64,000 bases of DNA from Mesoaciditoga lauensis cd-1655R = DSM 25116 (GTDB lineage: Bacteria; Thermotogota; Thermotogae; Mesoaciditogales; Mesoaciditogaceae). The stretch lies in the NCBI RefSeq assembly GCF_000745455.1, contig NZ_JQJI01000002.1, positions 1-64,000 on the forward strand, in the 5' to 3' direction. The notes under the pieces were generated by a model. That model saw only the letters and a list, made by a program, of their open reading frames with translations. It was not told the DNA's origin and did no database searches. The translations under genes were made by a program, and so were the position numbers. Shown here in pieces: positions 7,223 through 15,916 of the stretch (position 1 is its first letter; each line of letters begins with the position of its first letter).

Positions 7223-8377
7223 ATGAAAAAATATTTAATTTTCTCTTTGAGTATCTTGGTTTTAGTAGGAATAGTTTTTTCAGAAAATGTAAGCATATCC
7301 TTTTTCCAAGAGCCATTAGTTCAAGCGCTCAACGATCTTGCCACGCAAGAGAACATAACGATACTTACAGACTCAACGATAGGGGGATTCATCACTTTGG
7401 ACCTTGAAGACGTTCCGCTTTCAGAGGTGTTAAACCTCATGCTGCTTCCAGGAGGATATTCTTGGAAGGAAATAAAACCCGGCGTCTATTTTGTTGGCAG
7501 TGCCAATCCATCTTCTAACAGCTTTTTTCAATTAGCATCTATGAGCTCCTACCATTTGCAATATGTGAAATCCTCAACACTTTTGGATTTGCTGCCAGCA
7601 GTTATGAAGCCTTACGTTTTCACATCGACTGATTCTCCTTACCTTGTCCTTGTCGGTGCACCTGAAGATGTGAAAGAGAACATCTTGTCCACGATAAAAA
7701 AGATAGATGTCCCAAAGAAAGAAGCCCTCTTTCAAGTAAACGTTGTTGAGGTGGACGAGTCTTATTTGAGAAAGCTGGGTATGGATCTTCAATGGTCAAA
7801 CTCTTCAAGCGCGACTAAAAACACGTTGAATGTATTAAAAATGGCCATAAATCTGGTTTATAACGGAAATGGAATGTCTATTTTATCCAACATTCGCTCT
7901 CAGGCATCTAATGGTCAAGCGAAGATATTGGCATCGCCCAAGATAAGGATCGTGAGTGGGAATAATGGTAAAGTAGATGTTTCCACAACTAGAAACTATT
8001 CTTACACTGATTCCAGTGGTAAGCTTGTCGTTTCAAGTGTTAAAGTTGGCGTGAGCATTTCCTTAACTCCAACCATATCTTCATCCGGTGATGTGTCTGT
8101 AAACATGTCAGAAACGGTGAGCGGCGCATTGGAAAATTCTGGTACAGTACCGGATACGATGTCAAACACACTTTCAACAGTTTTTGACACTCAAGTTGGA
8201 AAGACGGTGGCGGTAGGGGGAGTTGATTTTTCCACTTATGAAAAATCGATATCCAAAGTTCCTCTCTTGGGAGACATCCCAATAATAGGATATTTCTTCA
8301 GCCAAGAGAAAATGAAGAAAGTAAAAAAAGAGATCATCGTTTTCATCACCTGTGAAAGTGTGGGTGACAAGCGATGA
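7223..8377 (+). CDS. Short complete secretin (GspD/PilQ family)
   Basis: The ATG at 7223 has a gggggg ribosome-binding site 6 nt upstream, giving 384 residues. Signal peptide to about residue 20; then an STN/N0 domain (ISFFQEPLVQALNDLA ... VPLSEVLNLML), an N1-like domain (SYHLQYVKSSTLLDLLP ... IDVPKKEALFQVNVVEV), and a C-terminal secretin domain with the signature VPLLGDIPIIGYFF and end KKEIIVFIT. Secretins form ring-shaped outer-membrane pores for type II/III secretion, type IV pili and phage export. It is shorter than most because it has only two N domains. No lipobox cysteine and no pilotin gene are visible. The stop overlaps the next start (ATGA). Confidence 0.88.
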   Translation: MKKYLIFSLSILVLVGIVFSENVSISFFQEPLVQALNDLATQENITILTDSTIGGFITLDLEDVPLSEVLNLMLLPGGYSWKEIKPGVYFVGSANPSSNSFFQLASMSSYHLQYVKSSTLLDLLPAVMKPYVFTSTDSPYLVLVGAPEDVKENILSTIKKIDVPKKEALFQVNVVEVDESYLRKLGMDLQWSNSSSATKNTLNVLKMAINLVYNGNGMSILSNIRSQASNGQAKILASPKIRIVSGNNGKVDVSTTRNYSYTDSSGKLVVSSVKVGVSISLTPTISSSGDVSVNMSETVSGALENSGTVPDTMSNTLSTVFDTQVGKTVAVGGVDFSTYEKSISKVPLLGDIPIIGYFFSQEKMKKVKKEIIVFITCESVGDKR

Positions 8378-9843
8378 AGAAGACGTTTCTTATTGTTCCC
8401 CTACTTTTTATGGCGGTTTCAGCATTAGCGCTAACCGCTTCCTTTTCATTCTATCAAGAGGACTTGTCTCAAGCCTTTTCGGATATATCCATGCAGTTCA
8501 ACGTACCGATAGTCGTTGACCAAGGTGTGATTGGGAAAGTCACGGCCAATTTAAACGACGTAACCCTAAAAGAAGCGATGGATCTTTTGTGCAAGAAAGC
8601 CGGACTGTTTTACTTTGAAAGAAATGGAGTTTATTTTGTGGGAAGTTCATCGTCTTCTGCAAAGATGAAGATGTATGGATATGAAACACAAGTTATACCG
8701 TTGAAATATCTAAATGCCCAAGGAGCGGTTTCCTTTTTAACCAATTATTCTCAATACATATCATATTCCGCGAACGAACCTTTATTGCTCTTCAATGGAC
8801 CAAAAGAAATTTACGACGAAGTCTTAAAAACGCTTCAAAAATTGGATGTAAAAATGTCTCAAATGTACGTTACCTATACCATATACAAGGTATCCAACGA
8901 TACGTGGCAAAACGGGGGACAAAATTTTGGTATTTTGAGCCAGCTCCACAACTCCAACGGTTTTAACAGTGTGGACTTTGATGAATTTTTCAGAGAATCC
9001 AAACACTTTGAATTGAAATCCAGTGGCTTTGCGATGGTGAACGTTGGCAAGATAGCCGATTTTAAAGTGGAAGACATGAACACGGAGATAAAGATTCAGG
9101 TGACCTCTTCAAACCCTAATCAGACTGACCTAACCGTTGAGGCGTCAAATACGTTGAACTCCTATCTAAGCGTGAAGTCGGCGTTTAGCCTTTCGAAGGG
9201 AAAAGTGGGAGTTGCACAAATGAGAAATGGAGAAAATAGGTTCCTCGTGGAAGTGAACGTGGTAAAACCCTCTGAATATATCTCAAAAATGGCAAATATG
9301 TGGCCCGAAGAGGAAAAGAAGAAAGAAACATACCTTTCTATAAGAGGGTGTCTTAATTATGTGGCATTTGACGCATTTGGAAGATACAAAAACATGGCAG
9401 TTGGCGTGGTGAAAAAAGCGCCATCCTATCCAGTGGTCGTTTATGGAGGGATAAGCGAAGAATTGGCAGAGAACCTTTACGGTTACGCTTTTTTGGGAGT
9501 AACCGTTCCAGCAACATTTGATTCGTTAAACTCATATAGATTGAAACTGCTGCTTGTGCAAGTGGCAGATGGTTCAACCGCTGTCATGCCTTCTGGATAT
9601 GCAAGTGTAGAGATGCCGTTGAATGATTTGTCTGATTTCAGTATAGATTACGTTGGAAATTTGGAATACAAGATCGATAGCCTATTTGTAGGTGGAAGCG
9701 TTCACTACACTTACGATAAAAGTGGGCAATCGTTTACACCTTTGCTGAGTGTAGGATTGTTTTTTAACAAGAACCTAAAAGGAAGACTTTTGTATTCTCC
9801 TTTTGAAAAGACGTTTAGGGGAGAGATAAATTTTGAAATGTGA
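8374..9843 (+). CDS. Secretin-like protein with STN/N domains but no secretin pore domain
   Basis: The product has 489 residues with a signal peptide ending near ALALT. Its first 165 residues parallel those of the preceding secretin: FSFYQEDLSQAFSDIS, GKVTANLNDVTLKEAMDLL, NGVYFVGSS, then VIPLKYLNAQGAVSFLTNY and LLLFNGPKEIYDEVLKTLQ. After that the proteins diverge; the signature VPLLGDIPIIG is absent and the last 150 residues look like amphipathic beta strands (NLEYKIDSLFVGGSVHYTY, NLKGRLLYSPFEKTFRGEI), as in outer-membrane barrels. It may cap or extend the secretin ring in the periplasm, or act as a partner porin. Starts within the previous stop. Confidence 0.75.
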   Translation: MKKTFLIVPLLFMAVSALALTASFSFYQEDLSQAFSDISMQFNVPIVVDQGVIGKVTANLNDVTLKEAMDLLCKKAGLFYFERNGVYFVGSSSSSAKMKMYGYETQVIPLKYLNAQGAVSFLTNYSQYISYSANEPLLLFNGPKEIYDEVLKTLQKLDVKMSQMYVTYTIYKVSNDTWQNGGQNFGILSQLHNSNGFNSVDFDEFFRESKHFELKSSGFAMVNVGKIADFKVEDMNTEIKIQVTSSNPNQTDLTVEASNTLNSYLSVKSAFSLSKGKVGVAQMRNGENRFLVEVNVVKPSEYISKMANMWPEEEKKKETYLSIRGCLNYVAFDAFGRYKNMAVGVVKKAPSYPVVVYGGISEELAENLYGYAFLGVTVPATFDSLNSYRLKLLLVQVADGSTAVMPSGYASVEMPLNDLSDFSIDYVGNLEYKIDSLFVGGSVHYTYDKSGQSFTPLLSVGLFFNKNLKGRLLYSPFEKTFRGEINFEM

Positions 9844-9873
9844 TTTCCGGAGAGAATTAAGTGAGGTAAGAAT

Positions 9874-10683
9874 ATGAAAAGGGTGTTTGTTCTTACGATT
9901 TTAATTCTGGTGGCATTTTCACTTTCAGCAGTCTTTGCGGATGGATGGGTAGACGCTGAAAGTGAGATACAAAAAAGCGTTCAAGAGAATTCAACCAAAT
10001 CTTCGACCGTTGAATTTATAGATTTGGCTGCATCTATCCTGAACGGGCAAAATGTTGTGAATAAAGATGGGATTAATACTCAAGTCAATGGTGAAGGAGA
10101 AAATGGAAACGATCCTTACGCAATGGTAGTAGTTTGGAGCGCACAAGAGGTTAAAAAAATTCTTGAAAGTGGTAACAACTCTGATATATCAAGTCTGTTA
10201 AGCAACATCGAGGAGTTGTTAAAGGGGGATTTTACAGGATATTTTGGCAACACCGACGATAAGCTTTCTCTCTATCCTACTACAACGTTAAACATGGGAA
10301 CTTATATGCTTGCGAAATCAGGTTCCTTTGAATTTCCATTGTCTTTTCTCTTTGTTAGCACGAATGCAACGATTACAATTAGCGTCAAAAAGAATAATGG
10401 AGAAATTCCGTTGCAATTTGCTTTCGTGTCGTTGAAAAGTAATCTAACAACTATTCAACAAAACATGACTTCATCAAACGTTTATAGTATCCTTTTCAAC
10501 ACAAAACCTTTGGTGAATAATTTTGCTGCGGCTATTTCAACCACCATGGAAAATCCCTCAAGAGAAAACAAAACAGCGGTGAAGAGCTTGTGGATGAAAA
10601 TTAATATCCCAAAAGATACGCGTGCAGGTATCTACAGAGAGGAGATAATAATAACGGTCTCTGCGCACATTGAAGGTTGGTAG
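9874..10683 (+). CDS. Exported beta-rich protein of the surface cluster
   Basis: The product has 269 residues with a clear signal peptide (ILVAFSLSAVFA) and a gaggt ribosome-binding site. After a helical, polar first third (residues 30-120), the last 150 residues are predicted beta-rich (ATITISVKKNNGEIPLQFAF) and end IPKDTRAGIYREEIIITVSAHIEGW, resembling the ends of the proteins at 2873 and of the 11524 remnant. No cysteines are present. No family is recognised; a subunit, tip or anchor of the surface structure is possible. Confidence 0.65.
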   Translation: MKRVFVLTILILVAFSLSAVFADGWVDAESEIQKSVQENSTKSSTVEFIDLAASILNGQNVVNKDGINTQVNGEGENGNDPYAMVVVWSAQEVKKILESGNNSDISSLLSNIEELLKGDFTGYFGNTDDKLSLYPTTTLNMGTYMLAKSGSFEFPLSFLFVSTNATITISVKKNNGEIPLQFAFVSLKSNLTTIQQNMTSSNVYSILFNTKPLVNNFAAAISTTMENPSRENKTAVKSLWMKINIPKDTRAGIYREEIIITVSAHIEGW

Positions 10684-10850
10684 AAAATAAAAAATAACAA
10701 TGCAAAAGAATGTGTGAAAAGCCATCTTTGCTACTTATAAAAATTAGAAAAAATATTCTACTACTAATGCAGGGGTAAATAAAATGATTCGGTAGGGGAA
10801 CGAAGTTGGTAACACCGGTAACGCATTTTTAAGAAAAGGGGGTATTTCGT

Positions 10851-11507
10851 ATGAAGAAAGTTCTGATTCTTACGGTAATTGCGATTTTGGCATTGGGAGT
10901 TATAGCAATAGCGGACAGCGTAGGTCCAACTTGTGAAGAGGCAACACTGACAGTTACATCTAATATTTACGTGCTTCAGGGTTTTGAGGCTACCGCAACG
11001 GGATACGATGCAACGTTCTGTGGAGCAACAGGATATCTTTTAAAGGGACATGAAGCAGTTGATGCAGCACATGGTTCAAGTTTTCCTCAGATAGTATTGT
11101 ATGACGGAGGACCTTATGGACCAGGTAGTGGAATTGGAGACGACGATCTCGTGCTGTCTTCTCTATCGGTCATGTCGAATTACAATAAAGTTAAAATAAC
11201 TATTGATATAAGCGGTGTTCCAAGTGATTTTAGAAACATTCTCAAGATAGCCGTGTCGACCAATGATGATAATGACTGGAGTAATCCATCATATGTTGGT
11301 AATTCGTCGTCGGGAATCCTTACGTTACACGACACTAATGGTGGAAGTCCTTACAAAGGTTTCTTGTTCATTTACACAGTTTATACAGGCACGCCCAAGA
11401 TTTTCAATGGAACAAATCAAGGTTCTAACCAAATAGCACCATGGGTGGAAGCAGGAAAATATTCCATAACGTTTAAATTCACCATTTCACCTGACTTTAC
11501 ATTCTAA
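10851..11507 (+). CDS. Exported small beta-rich surface protein, paralogue 3
   Basis: The product has 218 residues. The leader aaaagggggtatttcg-TATG and signal peptide MKKVLILTVIAILALGVIAIA are almost identical to those of the genes at 3424 and 4108, followed by SVGPTCEEATLTVTSNI, TFCGATG and, after a variable middle, WVEAGKYSITFKFTISP ending in phenylalanine. It stands 170 bp behind the previous gene and 6 kb from its sisters, so it may be transcribed separately. An aromatic last residue is common to all three paralogues. Confidence 0.75.
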   Translation: MKKVLILTVIAILALGVIAIADSVGPTCEEATLTVTSNIYVLQGFEATATGYDATFCGATGYLLKGHEAVDAAHGSSFPQIVLYDGGPYGPGSGIGDDDLVLSSLSVMSNYNKVKITIDISGVPSDFRNILKIAVSTNDDNDWSNPSYVGNSSSGILTLHDTNGGSPYKGFLFIYTVYTGTPKIFNGTNQGSNQIAPWVEAGKYSITFKFTISPDFTF

Positions 11508-11523
11508 AAATTCAGAGATTAAA

Positions 11524-11616
11524 ATGAGGATTCAACACCCATTTTTCAGAGCCCCTGCAGGCGTTTACAAAGACAGTGTTAAGATAACGGTTTGTGCGGA
11601 TGTGAAAGATTGGTAA
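11524..11616 (+). pseudogene. C-terminal remnant of a surface-cluster beta protein
   Basis: A 30-codon frame ends in APAGVYKDSVKITVCADVKDW, which matches the final strands of the protein at 9874-10683 (AGIYREEIIITVSAHIEGW). The short ATG lead (MRIQHPFFR) has no ribosome-binding site of note. The rest of the gene is gone, probably by recombination when paralogue 3 was inserted or rearranged. Confidence 0.65.
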
Positions 11617-11634
11617 TCATTTCTCATTACCTAC

Positions 11635-11687
11635 GCCCTTTTCTGATTCGGCCGCTCATATTTGAGCATCAGAAGAGGGCTCTTTTT
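11635..11687 (+). terminator. Rho-independent terminator of the surface cluster
   Basis: Arms gcccttttctgat (11635-11647) and atcagaagagggc (11668-11680) pair at 12 of 13 positions and are followed by tcttttt. It has a T-run only on the plus strand and closes the cluster before the convergent response-regulator gene. Confidence 0.8.
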
Positions 11688-11703
11688 ATGGCATTCTAGA
11701 GCA

Positions 11704-12357
11704 TTAAAAATGATTGGTTTCCACTTCCGCACGATAGCCTTTTCCAAAGACAGTTCGTATTTTTACAGGAGAAGATTTCAATTTCTTTCTCAAATTTTTA
11801 ATTGTCGCATCCACTATTCTAGCTGAAACTTTTTGCCCTTTCCAAATCCTCTCCAAAAGCTCTTCTCTGCTTAAAACTTCTTCTTTGTTTTTCAACATCT
11901 CATGAAGTACTCTTGCCTCAGTTGCGGAAAGATATATACTCTCATTTTCCAAGACAAGGGCGTTATTTTGCAGATCAACGTAAGGATATTTTTCGCTTTT
12001 TGCCGAAAAGCGTTCAAGGAAATTATCCGCTTTTGCCAACAGCACTTTGGGGGAAAACGGCTTTGTTATGTAATCGATCGCTCCAAGTTTTAAACCGTTG
12101 AGGATATCTTCTTCCGCGTTTTTTGCGGTAACCATTATGACCGGGATTTCTTTGTCTTTTGCTATTTGCGCCAGCGTTTCGCCGCTGATTTTCGGAAGGA
12201 TCAAATCAAGAATCATAAGATCGATGGGGGTTTCTTTCATGATTTTCACGGCTTTCATTCCATCTTCTGCCAAAAGGACTTCATGTTCTTTTTCAAAATA
12301 GAGTTTTGTTATCTCCCGGATTGTGGGATCATCTTCAACGATCAAGATGGTTGCCAT
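11704..12357 (-). CDS. OmpR/PhoB-family response regulator (orphan)
   Basis: The product has 217 residues: a receiver domain (acidic pair VEDDP at residues 7-11, phosphoacceptor Asp in LMILDLILPK near 51, Lys in MVTAKN) and a winged-helix DNA-binding domain (LSATEARVLHEMLKNKEEVLSREELLERIW ... ATIKNLRKKL), the usual length and order. No histidine kinase gene adjoins it, so its partner is elsewhere or unknown. Its start lies 23 bp inside the 3' end of prmC, implying co-transcription with that housekeeping gene. Targets cannot be told from the sequence. Confidence 0.92.
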   Translation of the reverse strand: MATILIVEDDPTIREITKLYFEKEHEVLLAEDGMKAVKIMKETPIDLMILDLILPKISGETLAQIAKDKEIPVIMVTAKNAEEDILNGLKLGAIDYITKPFSPKVLLAKADNFLERFSAKSEKYPYVDLQNNALVLENESIYLSATEARVLHEMLKNKEEVLSREELLERIWKGQKVSARIVDATIKNLRKKLKSSPVKIRTVFGKGYRAEVETNHF

Positions 12358-13174
12358 CTTTTTTCACCACCGCTATCCTATTTCTCCCAGACATATCGTT
12401 TGTTATTTCATATGAAAAGCCTTTCTTGTCCAAAAAATCTTTCAAGCTTTTTCTAAAAGGATGGGCTATTTCGAAATAAAAGGCTTTGGGTGAATATCTT
12501 TCAAGTATGTACTTGTAAACGTCGTTTCCATCTTTGCCACCTACCAACGCTTCGTACGGTTCGCGATGAAGCTCCGGCAACTCTTCCCATTCTTTCTCTG
12601 TGAGATAAGGAGGGTTGGAAATGACAACATCTGGTGATAAAGGCTCTATGCCATATTCCCCAACATGAATTCTTTTGGATACGCCATGTAATTCAGCGTT
12701 TTCTTTTGTAAGCTGGATGGCAAATGGATTCACATCTATTGCCCATATTTCACAATTTGGAACGTATTTCGCAATGGAAACGGATATAACTCCGCTGCCA
12801 CACCCTATTTCCACTATTTTTGACCAGCCCTTGGCTTTTATGTCCATAATTGCCCGTTCGGTCAGCTCTTCCGTTTCCGGTCTCGGAACCAAGACTTTAT
12901 CGCTTATTCTGAATTCTAACGCCATAAAGAGTTTCCTTCCAGTTATATGATGAACTGGCACACCTTCAGAACGGCGTTTTATGAATTCTTTGAACTTCGC
13001 CAGTGTTTCTTTTTCCAGTTGGCTATCGAAGTTCGTGTAAAGCCACAATCTATTTTTTCCAACGGCATGACTCAAAAGTATCTCCGCGTCTGTGCGCGGA
13101 GATACCGAAACTTTGCTTAAATATTTTGTGGTCCATTCTATGAGACGTTTGACATTCCATTCTTCAGATGCCAA
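12335..13174 (-). CDS. prmC: Peptide chain release factor glutamine methyltransferase
   Basis: The product has 279 residues, normal for PrmC/HemK. An N-terminal helical domain is followed by the conserved PRPETEEL, the SAM-binding GCGSGVISVS and the catalytic NPPY motif (ISNPPYLTEKEW). It methylates the GGQ glutamine of RF1/RF2 with S-adenosylmethionine. The usual partner prfA is not adjacent. It overlaps the DUF59 gene start region by 11 bp and the response-regulator gene by 23 bp, so the three are probably one transcript. Confidence 0.93.
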   Translation of the reverse strand: MASEEWNVKRLIEWTTKYLSKVSVSPRTDAEILLSHAVGKNRLWLYTNFDSQLEKETLAKFKEFIKRRSEGVPVHHITGRKLFMALEFRISDKVLVPRPETEELTERAIMDIKAKGWSKIVEIGCGSGVISVSIAKYVPNCEIWAIDVNPFAIQLTKENAELHGVSKRIHVGEYGIEPLSPDVVISNPPYLTEKEWEELPELHREPYEALVGGKDGNDVYKYILERYSPKAFYFEIAHPFRKSLKDFLDKKGFSYEITNDMSGRNRIAVVKKDGNHLDR

Positions 13175-13466
13175 GCCTTGCCCTCACCTCTGGTTCTATC
13201 ATGTCAGGCGTCCACGGTGGATCCCATACAAGTTCCACGTTTACAGATTTCACGCCTTCTAAACTTTCCAAAATGTTCTTGGCATCTTCAGTTATCATAC
13301 CAACTAGTGGGCATCCCGGCGTTGTCATGGTCATTTTCACATTGACGTTGCCTTCTTCTGAAATGTTAACTTCGTATACAAGACCCAAAGAAACAACATC
13401 CAATCCTATTTCTGGGTCTATGACAGCCTTCAAGGCTTCCATTACCTTTTCTTTCGTTATGGCCAT
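13164..13466 (-). CDS. MIP18/DUF59 family iron-sulfur assembly protein (SufT/PaaD-like)
   Basis: The product has 100 residues: VMEALKAVIDPEIGLDVVSLGLVYEV and the cysteine motif MTTPGCPLVGMITEDA, followed by VELVWDPPWTPDMI, which is the full DUF59 domain. The family helps to mature iron-sulfur proteins. No suf genes are next to it; it is within the prmC run, 14 bp from the isomerase gene. Confidence 0.92.
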   Translation of the reverse strand: MAITKEKVMEALKAVIDPEIGLDVVSLGLVYEVNISEEGNVNVKMTMTTPGCPLVGMITEDAKNILESLEGVKSVNVELVWDPPWTPDMIEPEVRARLGI

Positions 13467-13480
13467 TTTTGTTTATCCTT

Positions 13481-14506
13481 TCATATGAACGTTTTTATCT
13501 TACTTTCTTTCTTGAACTTCTCAAATACACCTTTCATCCAATCGTTCCAAAGTTTTTGCTGTTTCTGAGAGAGCAATTGTCCTTTTATCTGATCTGCCAC
13601 TTCTTTTAAACTTTTGATAGATGGGTCTTTTTTGCCAACAACTTTAAAAAGTTCCCATCCGTAAGATGTCTTAACAGGCCCAACAATTCCGCCGATTTCC
13701 GTGTTGAAAAGCTTCTGCTCGAATTCTGGCATCTGCGAAGTTTCCGGAATCCATCCCAAGTCTCCATTTTTGTCTTTTGATTGTTTATCCAGTGAATATT
13801 TGGCAGCTGCCGATTCAAACGTGATATTTCCACTTTTTATTTCTTTCAAAACAGCGTTTGCGGTCGCTTCAGAACTCACCATTATGTGTTCTACGTCTAT
13901 CTGTTTTGGAGTCTTAAACGAATCTAAATTGGCGTTGTAATACTGTTTTACCTCATTTTCGTTGACGGTTGCAGCGGATGTAACGGCTTTTTTCAAGGCA
14001 TCAACGGTCATTGTGAATTTCATCGTGAAAATGGAATTGTTTTCAAACTGTTCCACGCTGCCGTATCCCTGAGATTGCAAATATTGAGCGAACTGCTCTT
14101 TCGTTATGTTGTAAGATTTCAACATTTGTTCAACCTGTTCTTTGACTTTTTGAAGAGCCTGGGCATCTGTGAATTTGATTCCGTAATTTTTTTCTGCCAA
14201 TTGTTCCATGAGAACGCTGTCGATCAAATCGCTTAAAACCGCTTCGTTGTACGCTTTAAGAAATTCTGTTCCGGCTTTGGATGAAACCAACAATTGGTAC
14301 ATCTTTGGATTCGCCTTTTCTATGGCTTTTAAAGTTTCAGGGACGTTTGCCGCTATTTTCAGAGTTTCAGCGTATATTGGTTCACCATTTACCAAAGCAA
14401 CCACCTGTTTGATTGCGTTACTTGACACCGTTGATGTAGCAGATGCCGCGAACATTGCCACCGCGAACACACTCAGAATAAGCGAAAGAATTAAAACTTT
14501 TTTCAA
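13481..14506 (-). CDS. Exported PpiC/SurA-type peptidyl-prolyl isomerase
   Basis: The product has 341 residues with a signal peptide (LSLILSVFAVAMFAASA; no lipobox cysteine). A SurA-like helical N-domain (VVALVNGEPIYAETLKIAA ... LIDSVLMEQLAEKNYG) precedes a rotamase domain (VEHIMVSSEATANAVL, GDLGWIPETSQMPEFEQKLF, VGPVKTSYGWELFKV). It should fold exported proteins in the periplasm-like space. It is separated from mazG by only 6 bp. Confidence 0.92.
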   Translation of the reverse strand: MKKVLILSLILSVFAVAMFAASATSTVSSNAIKQVVALVNGEPIYAETLKIAANVPETLKAIEKANPKMYQLLVSSKAGTEFLKAYNEAVLSDLIDSVLMEQLAEKNYGIKFTDAQALQKVKEQVEQMLKSYNITKEQFAQYLQSQGYGSVEQFENNSIFTMKFTMTVDALKKAVTSAATVNENEVKQYYNANLDSFKTPKQIDVEHIMVSSEATANAVLKEIKSGNITFESAAAKYSLDKQSKDKNGDLGWIPETSQMPEFEQKLFNTEIGGIVGPVKTSYGWELFKVVGKKDPSIKSLKEVADQIKGQLLSQKQQKLWNDWMKGVFEKFKKESKIKTFI

Positions 14507-14512
14507 ATTACT

Positions 14513-15268
14513 TCACTCCTCTCTCTTGGCTTTTTGCCAGAATTTTTCCATTATTTCAATGGGTTGAGATTTGAAATCAACACCTTCTTTTTCTGAAAGC
14601 TCGTACATCTTTTCAAACCTGTCTATGAACTTTTCATTTGCTTTTCTGACTGCGACTTCTGGATCGATGTTCAAATGTCTTGCAAGATTCACCACAGCAA
14701 AGAGAAGATCACCGATCTCTTCCGTTTTTTCCTCTTCTGTTTTTGCTTCTTTGAGTTCTTGAATTTCTTCTTCTACTTTATCGAAGACAGGCTCGGGGGT
14801 TTTCCAATCGAAACCGTAAGTGGCCGCATTTTCTTGAATGCGCCTTGCCATAGAAAGCCCTGGTAAAGCGGGATTGAGATTTCCAAGCTTTTTCTTTCTT
14901 TCTTTCTTTTCGGAGGCTTTTATTTCTTCCCATCTTTCGTAGGAATAACCCTTCACGTTTCCAAAAACGTGGGGATGCCTTCGAATTAGCTTCTCGTTCA
15001 AGGTTTTAGCAACATCGTAGATGTCGAATTCTCTTTTTTCTTCGGCTATCACAGCATGAAATATCACTTGAAGCAAAACATCACCAAGTTCTTCTTTCAA
15101 TTTCTGAGGATCTTTTGAACCTATAGCTTCCACAGCTTCAAAAGCCTCTTCTACCATGTAAGGCTTCAGGCTTTCATGGGTTTGTGCCGCGTCCCATTCA
15201 CATCCGCCTGGAGAACGCAAAATTTTCATCGTTTTTAAGAGCTCTTCTATATCTTTGATATCGGACAT
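14513..15268 (-). CDS. mazG: Nucleoside triphosphate pyrophosphohydrolase
   Basis: The product has 251 residues with two MazG domains, as in the E. coli-type enzyme: CEWDAAQTHESLKPYMVEEAFE with EELGDVLLQVIFH in the first, and EEIGDLLFAVVNLARHLN in the second. It hydrolyses (d)NTPs to NMP and pyrophosphate, cleaning damaged nucleotides. A member of the minus-strand housekeeping run, 9 bp after the DUF47 gene. Confidence 0.95.
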   Translation of the reverse strand: MSDIKDIEELLKTMKILRSPGGCEWDAAQTHESLKPYMVEEAFEAVEAIGSKDPQKLKEELGDVLLQVIFHAVIAEEKREFDIYDVAKTLNEKLIRRHPHVFGNVKGYSYERWEEIKASEKKERKKKLGNLNPALPGLSMARRIQENAATYGFDWKTPEPVFDKVEEEIQELKEAKTEEEKTEEIGDLLFAVVNLARHLNIDPEVAVRKANEKFIDRFEKMYELSEKEGVDFKSQPIEIMEKFWQKAKREE

Positions 15269-15277
15269 AAAACGCTA

Positions 15278-15913
15278 TCACGCACTCGTTTTCAAAAGTA
15301 TTATTTCTATCCTATCGGAAGCGTCTTCAGATCTGTCTGCTATATCTCCAACCTGGAAGGCCAATTCCCTCAATTGCATTTTCAAAGCCAAATCTATGTC
15401 CATACCGAATATCTTCTTTATAAGGGCTCTTTCTAAATGATCCCCCTGATTTTCAAATTTTTCCACTTCCAACACGAGTTCTTTGGTTCTTTCTATATCT
15501 TCAAAAAGGCTTTCGCATGCCTTTTGCAAAGCTTCATATGTTTGAACGGACATTTTGAATTCTTTTTTGTAATCCTCTATAAGTTCTTCTGGAATTCTCA
15601 AATTTTGCAGATAGATAAGATCGGAGATGAATTCAGCTTTGTTGGATATTTTATCTATAGATTCTATTAATCCTAGCATGTCTCCCCTGGATTGGGCAAG
15701 GAATGCTCCTGCGTACATCATCGTTTCGGCGTTCCTTCTTATAGAATCGGCTTCTGTTTCCAACTTTCTAACCTTTTCGGCTATATTATTTACCTCTTCC
15801 TCAGAAGCTCCAAAGAGTGTGTAAGTTGTATCGATTGTCTCCTTTACCTTCAGGAGGTGCTTAAAGAACAAATCCAACACTTCGTTCTCTTTCTTACCAA
15901 AAAGTAATGACAT
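15278..15913 (-). CDS. DUF47 / PhoU-like partner of phosphate permease
   Basis: The product has 211 residues, almost all helix, with the DUF47 patterns LFFKHLLKVKETIDTTYTLF, LETEADSIRRNAE and QVGDIADRSEDASDRIEI near the end. Members of the family are encoded beside PiT permeases and regulate them. Here the start codon is 3 bp from the permease stop, supporting a functional pair. Confidence 0.93.
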   Translation of the reverse strand: MSLLFGKKENEVLDLFFKHLLKVKETIDTTYTLFGASEEEVNNIAEKVRKLETEADSIRRNAETMMYAGAFLAQSRGDMLGLIESIDKISNKAEFISDLIYLQNLRIPEELIEDYKKEFKMSVQTYEALQKACESLFEDIERTKELVLEVEKFENQGDHLERALIKKIFGMDIDLALKMQLRELAFQVGDIADRSEDASDRIEIILLKTSA

Positions 15914-15916
15914 GAT

